Part shown: positions 1 to 8,345 of the stretch, one piece after another | How the letters are laid out: each line of letters starts with the position of its first letter | Numbering within the stretch: the stretch's first letter is position 1 | Source: Chitinophagaceae bacterium | GTDB lineage: Bacteria > Bacteroidota > Bacteroidia > Chitinophagales > Chitinophagaceae | Reading direction: 5' to 3' | NCBI GenBank assembly: GCA_023251285.1 | Contig: JAHEZB010000017.1 | Span: forward strand, 1-12,618 | Length of the DNA stretch: 12,618 nucleotides | Program-made: the position numbers and the translations under genes | Notes under the pieces: model-generated | Seen by the model: only the letters and a program-made list of their open reading frames with translations | What the model was told of the DNA's origin: nothing | Databases searched by the model: none

Positions 1-177
1 GCGAATTATTACCAACAGAAATAAAGATTCTTGAGTTAACTGAAAGGGCATTAAAACAATTTAATGTTTTAATGTCCTTTTTTTAAATATTGGAAATATC
101 ATTTCAGTAAACTAAGGAATAAGAGGTTTTCTATTTTATCAAACCCTCATTGGCTGCAATGAATACTGCATTTAAGG
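1..177. other. Non-coding left flank, downstream of xylB
   Basis: No gene is supported here. The stretch lies downstream of the minus-strand xylB stop and contains a strong hairpin terminator at 43-84, listed separately. A weaker inverted repeat (GAGGTTT near 123-129 against AAACCCTC near 141-148, with one bulge) lies just past the xylB stop. It could form a poor minus-strand hairpin but lacks a clean T-run. Plus-strand frame 1 reads seven codons and then TAA at 22-24, so the last residues of a convergent plus-strand gene could occupy 1-24. This is too short to identify. Confidence 0.5.
43..84 (+). terminator. Intrinsic hairpin terminator at left end
   Basis: The arms 43-57 (AAAGGGCATTAAAAC) and 66-80 (GTTTTAATGTCCTTT) pair over 15 positions with a single G-T wobble and an 8-base loop. 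On the plus strand the stem runs into seven T residues (78-84), so the orientation favours ending a plus-strand transcript that enters from left of the window. Read from the minus strand, the stem has one A-C mismatch and only three T residues after it. It could still act as a weaker bidirectional end for the xylB transcript. Confidence 0.72.
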
Positions 178-1185
178 TTATTTCAAATGCATTTCTAATA
201 ATTTTTTCCATTCATTATACAACTCATCATATAATTCAACATTCGTCGGCTCAAACTTTTGAAGTGGCTTGAAATTCGCATAAGCATCGGCGTTAGATTT
301 ATAAATTCCTGCACCAACTCCTGCACCAAGCGCCGCGCCTACACTTCCATCGTTTTCATATAACTCAACAGCAACACCTGTAGCATTTACAAAAGATTGT
401 ATAAAAACATCACTCAAAAATAAATTCGCTTTGCCTGCGCGGATGATTGTGGGATGCAAATCATTTTCACGCATAATGTCTAACCCATAACGGAATGCAA
501 AGGCGATTCCTTCCTGAACTGCAAGGAAAATATGCGCCTTTGTATGTTTATTTAAATCGATATTTTCAATGTGCGCATCAATCATTTTATTTTGCAACAT
601 ACGCTCAGCACCGTTCCCAAAGGGCAATACAAATAATCCATCGCTTCCCGGATTTATTGATGCTGCCAATTCATCCATTTGTTTGTAGGATAAAGTTTCG
701 CAACAAACCTTTTTTACCCAGCTGTACATTATGGCTGCTCCGTTGATACAAAGCAAAACTCCAATCCTTTTTTCATCAGTCGTATGATTTACGTGAACAA
801 AACTATTTACACGCGAGAATTTATCGGCAAATAATTTATCTGTAACCGCATAGATAACACCGGAGGTACCGGCATTCGCAGCTACTTCGCCCGGTTCCAA
901 CACATTTAATGACAAGGCATTGTTTGGCTGGTCGCCGGCTTTATAAGTAACGGGAACATTTTCAGGTATTCCTACCTGTTGTGCTACTTCAGCAGATACT
1001 TTTCCGTGCGATGAAAATAAATCCTGCACTTTTGGAATCAGCAAATAATCAAAGCCAAAAGCCTTCATTACATCTTCTGAAATCTGATCTTTTTTAAAAT
1101 CCCAAAAAATTCCTTCTGACAGTGCAGAAGAGGTTGTGGTAATTTCCCCGGTTAATTTCATCGCAATAAAATCACCCGGCAACAT
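178..1185 (-). CDS. Xylulokinase C-terminal fragment (335 aa)
   Basis: This is the part of xylB after the internal stop, counted from its first ATG (full-frame codon 159). The same frame is open back to the TAA at 1291. It carries MLPGDFIAMKLTGE, the catalytic-base motif AGDQPNNA (Asp243 of the full frame), the nucleotide-site NAGTSG, and the C-terminal FGGY segment with IIRAGKANLFLSD and DGSVGAALGAGVGAG. No Shine-Dalgarno-like sequence precedes the ATG, so independent translation is doubtful. It keeps conserved motifs up to its end, which suggests the lesion is recent. Confidence 0.72.
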   Translation of the reverse strand: MLPGDFIAMKLTGEITTTSSALSEGIFWDFKKDQISEDVMKAFGFDYLLIPKVQDLFSSHGKVSAEVAQQVGIPENVPVTYKAGDQPNNALSLNVLEPGEVAANAGTSGVIYAVTDKLFADKFSRVNSFVHVNHTTDEKRIGVLLCINGAAIMYSWVKKVCCETLSYKQMDELAASINPGSDGLFVLPFGNGAERMLQNKMIDAHIENIDLNKHTKAHIFLAVQEGIAFAFRYGLDIMRENDLHPTIIRAGKANLFLSDVFIQSFVNATGVAVELYENDGSVGAALGAGVGAGIYKSNADAYANFKPLQKFEPTNVELYDELYNEWKKLLEMHLK

Positions 1186-1290
1186 TATTTTATCAACCTG
1201 TTTATAAATTTCAGGTTCATTGTTTTTTACCCATCCTAATTTGGATGCAGTAAAAGTTCCGGGAGAACTTAGAAGACAGGAAGAACAAGT

Positions 1291-1659
1291 TTATGCACCA
1301 ATATTATTAAAGGCAAGTTCTCCTATTTCAACTGCACGGCTATCGCACCAGATGATCGCATCGCTTAAAACGTTTTGATTTTTATCTACCACTACCAATC
1401 CATGCATCTGGTAAGAAATGCCAATGGCAGCAATTTTATTTGGATCAAATTTATTTGCTGCAACTAATTTTTTAATCACTTGAACTGTCTGTTCCCACCA
1501 CATCTCCGGAGATTGCTCAGCCCATCCTGACTGAAGAGAGGTAATGGGATTTTCAGTTTCCGGATACTGTGCGCTTGCAACAGATTTCTGCGTATCTGCA
1601 TCTACAACGGAAACTTTTATAAAAGAAGTCCCAATATCAATTCCTAATAACAACATCAT
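1291..1659 (-). CDS. Xylulokinase N-terminal fragment (122 aa)
   Basis: This is the translatable part of xylB before the internal stop. It holds the first half of the FGGY N-terminal actin-like domain: the phosphate-binding GIDIGTS loop (residues 6-12, with Asp8), the family motif GISYQMHGL (80-88; relatives commonly have GISGQMHG) that helps bind the sugar, and the WCDSRA segment (104-109). It ends at Ala122. It lacks the catalytic aspartate and the entire C-terminal domain, so no kinase activity is expected from it alone. Confidence 0.8.
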   Translation of the reverse strand: MMLLLGIDIGTSFIKVSVVDADTQKSVASAQYPETENPITSLQSGWAEQSPEMWWEQTVQVIKKLVAANKFDPNKIAAIGISYQMHGLVVVDKNQNVLSDAIIWCDSRAVEIGELAFNNIGA

Positions 1660-1774
1660 TGTTTTTTAAAAAAGTTACATATTTTTTTGATCGGATGAAA
1701 CGCCAACCACATCCTAATTTTTTTTGATCTGGTTAGTGAAGACACAACAAGGAAAACTGCAAAAAACCAAAGTG
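1660..1774 (-). promoter_or_regulatory. Probable xylB upstream region
   Basis: This A/T-rich stretch lies between the terminator behind uxuA and the xylB start. Because the terminator should stop most upstream transcription, a promoter for xylB is expected here, but I see no clean match to the Bacteroidota TAnnTTTG box. Two similar tracts (T7-GATCGG at 1682-1694 and T8-GATCTGG at 1718-1732, plus strand) lie 37 bases apart; their role is unknown. No LacI-type palindrome like the one upstream of xylA is present. Confidence 0.35.
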
Positions 1775-1804
1775 AAAAAATGGCCGGCAAAGACACGCCG
1801 GCCA
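1775..1804 (-). terminator. Intrinsic terminator between uxuA and xylB
   Basis: The arms TGGCCGGC (1781-1788) and GCCGGCCA (1797-1804) are perfect 8-base reverse complements around an 8-base loop. On the minus strand the GC-rich stem is followed directly by six T residues (complement of 1775-1780). This is a textbook Rho-independent terminator about 70 bases after the uxuA stop, oriented to end the xylA-symporter-GH3-uxuA transcript before xylB. Confidence 0.85.
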
Positions 1805-1874
1805 GTACGATAGTCGGTTTTTCAATTAAGCTCTTTCCTATATTACATTACTGCTTTTTGTCACCACAAACGAT

Positions 1875-3044
1875 TTATTTTAAACTCTTGCTTATGCCCA
1901 ACTCCAATCCACGCAATTCGGCCAATCCCCTCAAACGCCCTATACCACTATATCCCGGGTAAGTTTTTTTATTTAAATCATCCAGCATCTGGTGCCCGTG
2001 ATCAGGACGCATTGGAATAGAAACGTTTCTTTTTTTCATCATTAAAATAATTTCCTTCACTACTTCGTACATATCTACATCGCCCGCGAGATGGTCCGCT
2101 TCGTAAAAGTTTCCTTCTTCATCACGTCTGGTACTTCGCAGATGTATGAAGTGAATGTGATCAGAAAAACGCTGAATCATTTTTGGCAAAGCATTGTCAG
2201 CTCTTACTCCAAAAGAACCGGTGCAAAAACATAAACCATTTGCCGGCGAAGGAACAGCGTTGATCATTTCCTTCGCATCTTTTTCTGTGCTCATGATCCT
2301 TGGTAATCCCAGGATCGGGTAAGGCGGATCGTCAGGATGAATCGCCATTTTTAATCCCAATTCTTCAGCCACAGGAACGATTTCTTTCAGAAAATAAAAC
2401 AAATGCTGTTTCAATTTTTTCGCATCAATTCCTTCATAAGTTTTTAACGCGTTTAAAATTTCTTCTTCTGTAAAACGCTCTTCGCTCCCCGGCAATCCGA
2501 GTAAAGTATTTCGATAAAGAGTCTCTTTTTCTGCGTCCGTCATTTTTCCAAATCGTTGCTTTGCTTTTTCAATTTCCTCTTTTGTATAATCTTTTTCAGC
2601 ATGCGGTCTTTTTAATAAAAACAAATCAAACGCAATGAAAGCCGATTTTTCAAATCGCAACGCCTTACTTTTATCCGGCATTTCAAAAGAAATATCAGTG
2701 CGTATCCAGTCGAGAATCGGCATAAAATTATACGTCACTACTTTCAATCCACAGGCCGCAACATTCCGTAAACTTTGTTTATAGTTTTCAATGTATTTCT
2801 GATAATTTCCCGTTTGCTTTTTGATATCTTCATGCACCGGAAGACTTTCAATCACTGTCCATGTCATTCCCGCATCTTCCACCTGTTTTTTTCTTTTATT
2901 GATTTCATCGATGCTCCATATTTCTCCTACCGGAACATGATGCAGCGCCGTAACAACTCCTGTACAACCAGCCTGGCGTATATCCAACAAACTCACAGGA
3001 TCGTTTGGTCCGTACCAGCGCAACGTTTGTTCCATTAATTTCAT
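1875..3044 (-). CDS. uxuA: Mannonate dehydratase
   Basis: UxuA dehydrates D-mannonate to 2-keto-3-deoxygluconate in the cytoplasm, a late step in glucuronate catabolism. With the ATG at 3044 the protein has 389 residues, the usual size. It begins [19 protein letters not shown], the typical UxuA N-terminus, followed by [15 protein letters not shown]. Metal and active-site motifs are present: HPDDPP (236-241), CTGS (274-277), HLR (301-303) and RPDHGHQM (346-353), with the usual [18 protein letters not shown] end. The frame is open five codons further to a TTG at 3059, but ATG at 3044 (or 3035) fits relatives better. It is probably co-transcribed with the GH3 gene 69 bases upstream. It makes sense here because the alpha-glucuronidase product feeds glucuronate catabolism, although the preceding steps (uronate isomerase UxaC and fructuronate reductase UxuB) are not in the window. 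Confidence 0.96.
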   Translation of the reverse strand: MKLMEQTLRWYGPNDPVSLLDIRQAGCTGVVTALHHVPVGEIWSIDEINKRKKQVEDAGMTWTVIESLPVHEDIKKQTGNYQKYIENYKQSLRNVAACGLKVVTYNFMPILDWIRTDISFEMPDKSKALRFEKSAFIAFDLFLLKRPHAEKDYTKEEIEKAKQRFGKMTDAEKETLYRNTLLGLPGSEERFTEEEILNALKTYEGIDAKKLKQHLFYFLKEIVPVAEELGLKMAIHPDDPPYPILGLPRIMSTEKDAKEMINAVPSPANGLCFCTGSFGVRADNALPKMIQRFSDHIHFIHLRSTRRDEEGNFYEADHLAGDVDMYEVVKEIILMMKKRNVSIPMRPDHGHQMLDDLNKKTYPGYSGIGRLRGLAELRGLELGISKSLK

Positions 3045-3113
3045 ACCTTTTTTATCCAATTTCTGTTTATTTTTTACAGTAAAAGGAGAAATAAAACGAA
3101 TTTATATTTCCTG

Positions 3114-5327
3114 TCACTGAACGTTTATGATTGCTTCTACAGCTTTCGCTGCGCCTAATTCTGTACTTCTTTTTGATGGCAAAGATTCGCCAATACTTAC
3201 TTTTATCTTACCGGAATTTAATACACTTTGCCCCTCGTCGTTTACCAGTTTCATCATATCAGGAGTAATGCTAAATTTTACTTTTTCAGAAGCTCCAGGT
3301 AAAAGAGTAATGCGTTTAAATCCTTTCAATGAATACAGAGGATTATTTTCTCGATCGGATAAATGGGTAAGGTACAATTGCACCACTTCATCACTTTTTA
3401 CTTTGCCATTATTCGTTACCGTTAGTTCCGCATTGATGGTTTCATTCTTCTTAATTTTTGTTTTGGATAAATGCAGATTGGTAAACCCAAAGCGGGTATA
3501 ACTCAATCCAAAGCCAAACGGATACAATGCTTCACCCGTGAAATAACGGTAGGTTCTGTTTTTCATCGAATAATCTTCAAACGGAGGAAGGTCTGAATCG
3601 CTTTTATAAAATGTAACCGGCAATTTTCCGGAAGGACTATAATCCCCGAATAAAACATCTGCTACCGCAGTTCCTGCTGCCTCTCCTCCATACCATGCAT
3701 TGACGATAGCAGGGATATTTTCTTCTTCCCATGGAATGGCAACAGCGCTGCCGGTCATCATTACAAACACAACTGGTTTGCCGGTTGCTTTCAAAGCTTT
3801 TAAAAAATCTGTCTGAACAGTTGGTAAAGCGATGCTGGTGCGGTCGCCACCGCTAAATCCGGGAACCTGAACTTTCATTTCTTCACCTTCTAATCTTGGT
3901 GAAATTCCGCCAACATAAATAATAACATCAGCATCGCTAATGCTGTCAATTAATTTTGAAAAATCCTGTGGTTCTGTTGACACAAAATCAGTTGCTTTCG
4001 AGTAAAAAACTTCTGCATTTTTCAATTTATTTTTTATTCCCTGCAGTACGGTTGTAACAACAGAAGGGTGGCCATTATAATTTCCTAATTGAGTGTTGGC
4101 ATTGTCTGCGTTGGGACCAACCACTGCAATCCTTTTTATGTTTTTATGCAGTGGTAATAAATCATTTTTTTGTGCGTCTGCCGGCTGATTGCGAAGCAAA
4201 ACAATCGATTCCCTCGCCATCTTCAAGGCAAGGTCTTTCTGCGGCTGGCTTTCTAAATTTGAAATAGGAATTTGTGCATATTTGACCATACTCGTAGGAT
4301 CAAACATTCCGAGCCGGAAGCGAATGGTAAATAATCTTTTCAAGGAAACATCAATATCCTTTTCACTTAATTTTCCATCTTTCACTGCCTGCATCAATGT
4401 CTTGTAGGTATGGTTCCCGCATTCGACATCAGTTCCATGCAACACTGCATCTGTAGCGGAACTTTCTGCATCAGGAAACATTTTATGTGTCTGGTAAAAA
4501 TCATCTATTGCGCCGCAATCAGAAGTAACATAGCCTTTGAAATCCCATTTGTTGCGCAGAATATCAACCATTAATTTATCGCTGCCACAACAAGGCTGGC
4601 CCGCATAAGCGTTATATGCGCACATTACGCCGGCCACTTTTGCATTCACCACCAATTGTCTGAATGCAGGAAGATAAGTTTCCCACAGGTCATGGTTACT
4701 TACATTCACATCAAACACATGGCGTTCAGATTCCGGGCCGCTATGGATTGCATAATGTTTAGCACAAGCGGCGGCTTTCAGATATTTCGGATCATTGCCT
4801 TGCAACCCTTCTACAAATGCAGTTCCGATCGTGCCGGTAAGAAAAGGATCTTCACCATAAGTTTCCTGTCCGCGGCCCCATCTTGGATCGCGAAAAATAT
4901 TGATATTCGGCGTCCAGTAAGTTAAACCTGTATATCTGCTGTAATCTTTTTTCTTCAGGCTTTCATTGTGGATCGCCCGTCCTTCATCGGAAGTGAAATC
5001 GCCCATTTTTTTCATGGCATCCACATCAAAAGTTGCTGCCATTCCGATTGCCTGTGGATATGAAGTTGTTGGATATTTGGTTCTCGCGACGCCATGCAAA
5101 CATTCATTCCACCAATCGTAAGGAGGAATTCCAAGCCGGGGAATTGCCGGAGTAGAATTCAGCATTTGATTCACTTTTTCTTCCAGCGTCAATCTCGAAA
5201 CCAAATCGTTCACTCTGGCAGCAGTTGATAGCTTTGGATTTTGAAATGGGTAATCATATTTATTTTGTGCACCTGCGGTAAAAGCAAGCGCTAGAAAAAG
5301 TACCAGGTTTAGAATTTGTTTCTTCAT
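3114..5327 (-). CDS. Secreted GH3 glycosidase, probable beta-xylosidase
   Basis: This glycoside hydrolase family 3 enzyme most likely releases xylose from the non-reducing end of xylo-oligosaccharides. With the ATG at 5327 it has 737 residues and starts with a Sec signal peptide (MKKQILNLVLFLALAFTAGA, cut near residue 20), with no lipobox Cys. The N-terminal barrel carries YWTPNINIFRDPRWGRGQETYGEDP, the AKH substrate motif (Lys190-His191) and the nucleophile motif GYVTSDCGA (Asp270). SDCGA is typical of the xylosidase-like branch, whereas beta-glucosidases usually have SDW. The C-terminal alpha/beta domain has GGISPRLEGEEM (acid/base candidates Glu480 and Glu482) and GGEAAGTAVADVLFGDYSPSGKLP; a fibronectin-III-like domain ends the protein. 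The frame stays open upstream to 5444, overlapping the symporter gene, but those 39 residues lack signal-peptide character. It follows the symporter by 32 bases. Alpha-arabinofuranosidase side activity, known in this branch, cannot be excluded. Confidence 0.93.
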   Translation of the reverse strand: MKKQILNLVLFLALAFTAGAQNKYDYPFQNPKLSTAARVNDLVSRLTLEEKVNQMLNSTPAIPRLGIPPYDWWNECLHGVARTKYPTTSYPQAIGMAATFDVDAMKKMGDFTSDEGRAIHNESLKKKDYSRYTGLTYWTPNINIFRDPRWGRGQETYGEDPFLTGTIGTAFVEGLQGNDPKYLKAAACAKHYAIHSGPESERHVFDVNVSNHDLWETYLPAFRQLVVNAKVAGVMCAYNAYAGQPCCGSDKLMVDILRNKWDFKGYVTSDCGAIDDFYQTHKMFPDAESSATDAVLHGTDVECGNHTYKTLMQAVKDGKLSEKDIDVSLKRLFTIRFRLGMFDPTSMVKYAQIPISNLESQPQKDLALKMARESIVLLRNQPADAQKNDLLPLHKNIKRIAVVGPNADNANTQLGNYNGHPSVVTTVLQGIKNKLKNAEVFYSKATDFVSTEPQDFSKLIDSISDADVIIYVGGISPRLEGEEMKVQVPGFSGGDRTSIALPTVQTDFLKALKATGKPVVFVMMTGSAVAIPWEEENIPAIVNAWYGGEAAGTAVADVLFGDYSPSGKLPVTFYKSDSDLPPFEDYSMKNRTYRYFTGEALYPFGFGLSYTRFGFTNLHLSKTKIKKNETINAELTVTNNGKVKSDEVVQLYLTHLSDRENNPLYSLKGFKRITLLPGASEKVKFSITPDMMKLVNDEGQSVLNSGKIKVSIGESLPSKRSTELGAAKAVEAIINVQ

Positions 5328-5359
5328 GGTATATTTTTTTGATAAGACATTAATTCCAA

Positions 5360-6985
5360 TTAGCCGGCCACTCCTAATGGAGAGAAATAAATGAAAACAG
5401 AGATCACAATTCCGAGCACAATTAAAGACAGTATCACATCCCATTTATTCCAACTTGCCCGACTGGCTGCCCTGTCTTCAGCAACCGTGGTGGCAAATGT
5501 AAGGCCTCTTATTTTTTCTTCATCAGGCTTTGGTGTAAGAAGGCTTACAATCACCATCAACACGATTGAAAAGAGAAATAAGTAAATACAGAAATAAAGA
5601 AAATTAATTGTAGCGAATGCATGAAGCGGGCCGGTGAGATCATTCTGAAACAACTCAAGCGTCAATTTCACGATACCCAGCACAAATCCTACGACCATCC
5701 CGGTAAGTGCTCCGGCTCCATTAATGCGTTTAAAGAAAACTCCGAGCAAAAAGACAGCGGCAATCGGCGGGGCCAAATACGACTGCACACTTTGAAGATA
5801 TTGGTACAAAGTACCGGATATCCGGCTCATAAGTGGTAGCCACGCCATGCCGAGCAATACTACCACTCCTGTCGCAATTCTGCCAACTTTTACAAGCTCC
5901 TTTCCATTAGCTTCCGGCTTTATTTTTTGATAAATATCCATGGTAAACAAAGTAGAACAGGCGTTGTAAACTGATGCGAGGGAACTCATCAATGCGGCGA
6001 GCAAACCACCCGCAAGCAAACCTCTTAATCCTATCGGCATTAATGCTTTTACAAGGGTTGGGAACGCTTCATCGTTTACCTGTAAGTCCAGTTTCCCCTG
6101 CTGATGTAAAGCAGTGGCAATCAGCCCGGGAACGAGGAAAATGAAAAAGGGAAGTAACTTCAAATAGGCAGCAAATATGGTTCCTCTTCTTGCCTGTCTT
6201 TCATCGCGGCCTGCGAGGCATCTTTGTACAATATGCTGATCGGTGCACCAATACCAGATACCTACAATTGGCGCCGCAAAGGTAATTCCAAGCCAGGGAA
6301 ATTCAGGATCAGTTAAAGGACGAAACATATTTAGTTTTTCCTTTGGAACAGAATTCATGAGCCCATGCCACCCTCCTACTTTATCTAACCCAATAAACAA
6401 TAAAAAAGTAGATCCCAATAATAAAACAAAAGCCTGGATAGCTTCAGTGTACATAACCGTATGTAAGCCGCCAAGGATTGTATAAATTCCGGTAATGACT
6501 ACGAGAATAATAGCACCCGTCCAAAAATCCACGCCAAGGAACGAATTAAAAACTAGTGCTCCTGCAAAAATCGTAACTGAAGCTTTTGCAATTACATAAC
6601 TTAACAATTGAATAATTGAAAGCAATCGCCTCGATTTTGCATTAAAACGCCTTTCCAGAAACTCCGGCATTGTATAAACCTGGCTGCGCATATAAAATGG
6701 AACAAACACCCATCCCAATACGAGCACCACCCATGAATGCATTTCATAATGCCCCATCACAAGGCCGGAAGTAGCTCCGGTACCTGCAAGGCCTACAATA
6801 TGTTCTGATCCTACGTTGGAAGCAAGGATGGAAGCGCCAATAACCCACCAGCCGAGGTTTCGGTTTGCCAAAAAATAATCAGACGGCGTTCCTCTTTTTT
6901 TTCTGATAGACCAAATAGAAACTCCCGCTATGATAAGCAGGTAAAGAACTACGAACAGGATATCAATCGTTCCCAGAAAATGCAT
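5360..6985 (-). CDS. SSS-family sodium/sugar symporter
   Basis: This is an inner-membrane sodium:solute symporter of the SSS (SGLT-like) family with 541 residues and about 13-14 hydrophobic segments. Recognisable family segments are SDYFLANRNLGWWVIGASIL (35-54) followed by ASNVGSEHIVGLAG (55-68), YTMPEFLERRFN (104-115), the TDQHIVQRCLAGRD loop (248-261), and ALMSSLASVYNACSTLFTMDIY (331-352). The last is the segment whose small hydroxyl residues contribute to the sodium site in this family. Its place directly after xylA (31-base gap) and before a beta-xylosidase points to xylose or a short xylo-oligosaccharide as substrate. That is inference from context; the sequence alone does not fix the sugar, and glucose, galactose or arabinose are alternatives. 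The stop is TAA; no truncation is seen. Confidence 0.93.
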   Translation of the reverse strand: MHFLGTIDILFVVLYLLIIAGVSIWSIRKKRGTPSDYFLANRNLGWWVIGASILASNVGSEHIVGLAGTGATSGLVMGHYEMHSWVVLVLGWVFVPFYMRSQVYTMPEFLERRFNAKSRRLLSIIQLLSYVIAKASVTIFAGALVFNSFLGVDFWTGAIILVVITGIYTILGGLHTVMYTEAIQAFVLLLGSTFLLFIGLDKVGGWHGLMNSVPKEKLNMFRPLTDPEFPWLGITFAAPIVGIWYWCTDQHIVQRCLAGRDERQARRGTIFAAYLKLLPFFIFLVPGLIATALHQQGKLDLQVNDEAFPTLVKALMPIGLRGLLAGGLLAALMSSLASVYNACSTLFTMDIYQKIKPEANGKELVKVGRIATGVVVLLGMAWLPLMSRISGTLYQYLQSVQSYLAPPIAAVFLLGVFFKRINGAGALTGMVVGFVLGIVKLTLELFQNDLTGPLHAFATINFLYFCIYLFLFSIVLMVIVSLLTPKPDEEKIRGLTFATTVAEDRAASRASWNKWDVILSLIVLGIVISVFIYFSPLGVAG

Positions 6986-7016
6986 TAGCCAGCGGTTTTA
7001 ATGGTTAGTGATCGTT

Positions 7017-8345
7017 TTAGATGTAACGATTGATGATATTTTCAAAATATTCCTGTTTGCCGCTTCTCACTTGCGGTTCTCCATTCTCGACAGCAAGATT
7101 TCTCAGATCTTCTAAAGTTAATGTGCCATCTTCAAAAGCTTTCCCATTTCCTTTATCAAAAGAAGCGTAACGCTCTTCGCGCAATTTTTTATAATCAGAT
7201 TTATTTAAAATATTATCGGCAACGATCAATGCTCTTGCAAAAGCATCCATGCCGCCGATATGGGCATAAAAAAGATCAGCAGGATCGGTGGAATTTCTGC
7301 GGATTTTTGCATCGAAATTGATGCCGCCACTTTTAAAACCACCTGCTTCCAGTATGATCAACATCGCTTCTGTAAGTTCATTAATATTATTCGGAAACTG
7401 ATCGGTATCCCAGCCGTTTTGATAATCTCCGCGATTTGCGTCCATGCTTCCGAGAACGTCAGCATCAGCAGCAACCTGTAATTCATGAGTGAAAGTATGG
7501 CCGGCCAGTGTGGCATGATTTACTTCTATATTCAACTTGAAATCATCCATCAGATCATATTGGCGCATAAAACTAATGCAGGTAGCAGCGTCGTAATCAT
7601 ATTGATGTTTGGTAGGCTCCATTGGTTTTGGTTCGATAAAAAACGTACCGGTAAAACCATTTTTCCTGGCGTAATCTTTTGCGAGATGAAGAAATTTTGC
7701 GAGGTGTTCCTGTTCTCTTTTCATGTTGGTATTCAGCAAGGTCATGTAACCTTCACGGCCGCCCCAAAAAACATAATTGGCACCGCCTAATTCAATGGTT
7801 GCATCCAGCGCCGCTTTCACCTGGGCTGCAGCATGAGTGATCACCTGGAAATCAGGATTTGTAGAAGCACCATTCATGTATCTTTTGTGTGAAAAAAGAT
7901 TGGCGGTTCCCCATAATAATTTCACCCCGCTTTCCTTTTGTTTTTGTTTTGCGTAAGCGGTAATTGTTTTTAATCTTTTTTCATTGTCAGCAACGTCATT
8001 TGTGAAATCGACAACGTCCACATCATGAAAACAGTAATAAGGCAAACCCATTTTAGTAATAAATTCAAAAGCAGCGTCCATTTTATCTTTTGCTCTTTTT
8101 ATCGGATCCTCTTTTTCGTTCCAGGGGAAAATATGAGTTGGTTCCCCGAAAGGATCTGATCCGTTTCCATTAAATGAGTGCCAGTAAGCACAAGCGAATT
8201 TGAAAAATTCTTTCATTGTTTTTCCTGCCACTTTTTTATTTTCATCATACCATCTGAAAGCAAAAGGATTGTCACTTTTCGGGCCTTCGTATTTTATCTC
8301 AGGAATGTTTTTGAAAAATTGTTTTTTTCCGGTGATTACAGACAT
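7017..8345 (-). CDS. xylA: Xylose isomerase (class II)
   Basis: XylA converts D-xylose to D-xylulose in the cytoplasm using two divalent metals. The protein has 442 residues, typical of the longer class II enzymes. The catalytic FHD motif is at 106-108 (His107). The metal ligands fall at the spacing expected from the class II enzyme of Thermotoga: Glu238 in FIEPKPMEP, Glu274 and His277 in [12 protein letters not shown], Asp302 in SMDANRGD, Asp313 and Asp315 in WDTDQFP, and Asp345 in [13 protein letters not shown]. All are intact. The ATG at 8345 matches the usual class II start, without a Shine-Dalgarno sequence. It is the first gene after the 361-base regulatory gap, so its transcript probably continues through the symporter, GH3 and uxuA genes to the terminator at 1775-1804. 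Confidence 0.98.
   Translation of the reverse strand: MSVITGKKQFFKNIPEIKYEGPKSDNPFAFRWYDENKKVAGKTMKEFFKFACAYWHSFNGNGSDPFGEPTHIFPWNEKEDPIKRAKDKMDAAFEFITKMGLPYYCFHDVDVVDFTNDVADNEKRLKTITAYAKQKQKESGVKLLWGTANLFSHKRYMNGASTNPDFQVITHAAAQVKAALDATIELGGANYVFWGGREGYMTLLNTNMKREQEHLAKFLHLAKDYARKNGFTGTFFIEPKPMEPTKHQYDYDAATCISFMRQYDLMDDFKLNIEVNHATLAGHTFTHELQVAADADVLGSMDANRGDYQNGWDTDQFPNNINELTEAMLIILEAGGFKSGGINFDAKIRRNSTDPADLFYAHIGGMDAFARALIVADNILNKSDYKKLREERYASFDKGNGKAFEDGTLTLEDLRNLAVENGEPQVRSGKQEYFENIINRYI

Larger units (their letters stand above)
178..1659 (-). pseudogene. xylB: Xylulokinase interrupted by in-frame TAA (codon 123)
   Basis: Xylulokinase of the FGGY sugar-kinase family phosphorylates D-xylulose with ATP to xylulose 5-phosphate in the cytoplasm, the step after xylose isomerase. 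The whole frame from ATG at 1659 to TAA at 178-180 is 493 codons, normal for XylB, but codon 123 (1291-1293) is TAA. Translation continued through it matches the family without a shift: ...FNNIGA, stop, TCSSCLLSSPGTFTASKLGW. Relatives usually have Glu, or another charged residue, at the stop position. The break lies inside the N-terminal FGGY domain, so neither half is a folded domain. ATG at 1656 is an equally likely start. The gene sits 215 bases downstream of uxuA, behind a terminator, so it probably has its own promoter. It is a pseudogene, a sequence error or a suppressed stop; the first two are the more likely. Confidence 0.88.

Noticed and set aside
1186..1290. Frameshift as the cause of the xylB split
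   Set aside because: Both halves are in the same frame; the sequence between them (ending KLGWVKNNEPEIYKQVDKI) matches the family, so only the single TAA interrupts it.
3045..3059. TTG start five codons upstream of the chosen uxuA ATG
   Set aside because: TTG starts are rare, and the ATG at 3044 gives the N-terminus usual for UxuA.
5328..5444. Extended N-terminus for the GH3 gene overlapping the end of the symporter gene
   Set aside because: The 39 added residues have no family match, and the ATG at 5327 starts a classical signal peptide. The extension simply reads the symporter gene in another frame.
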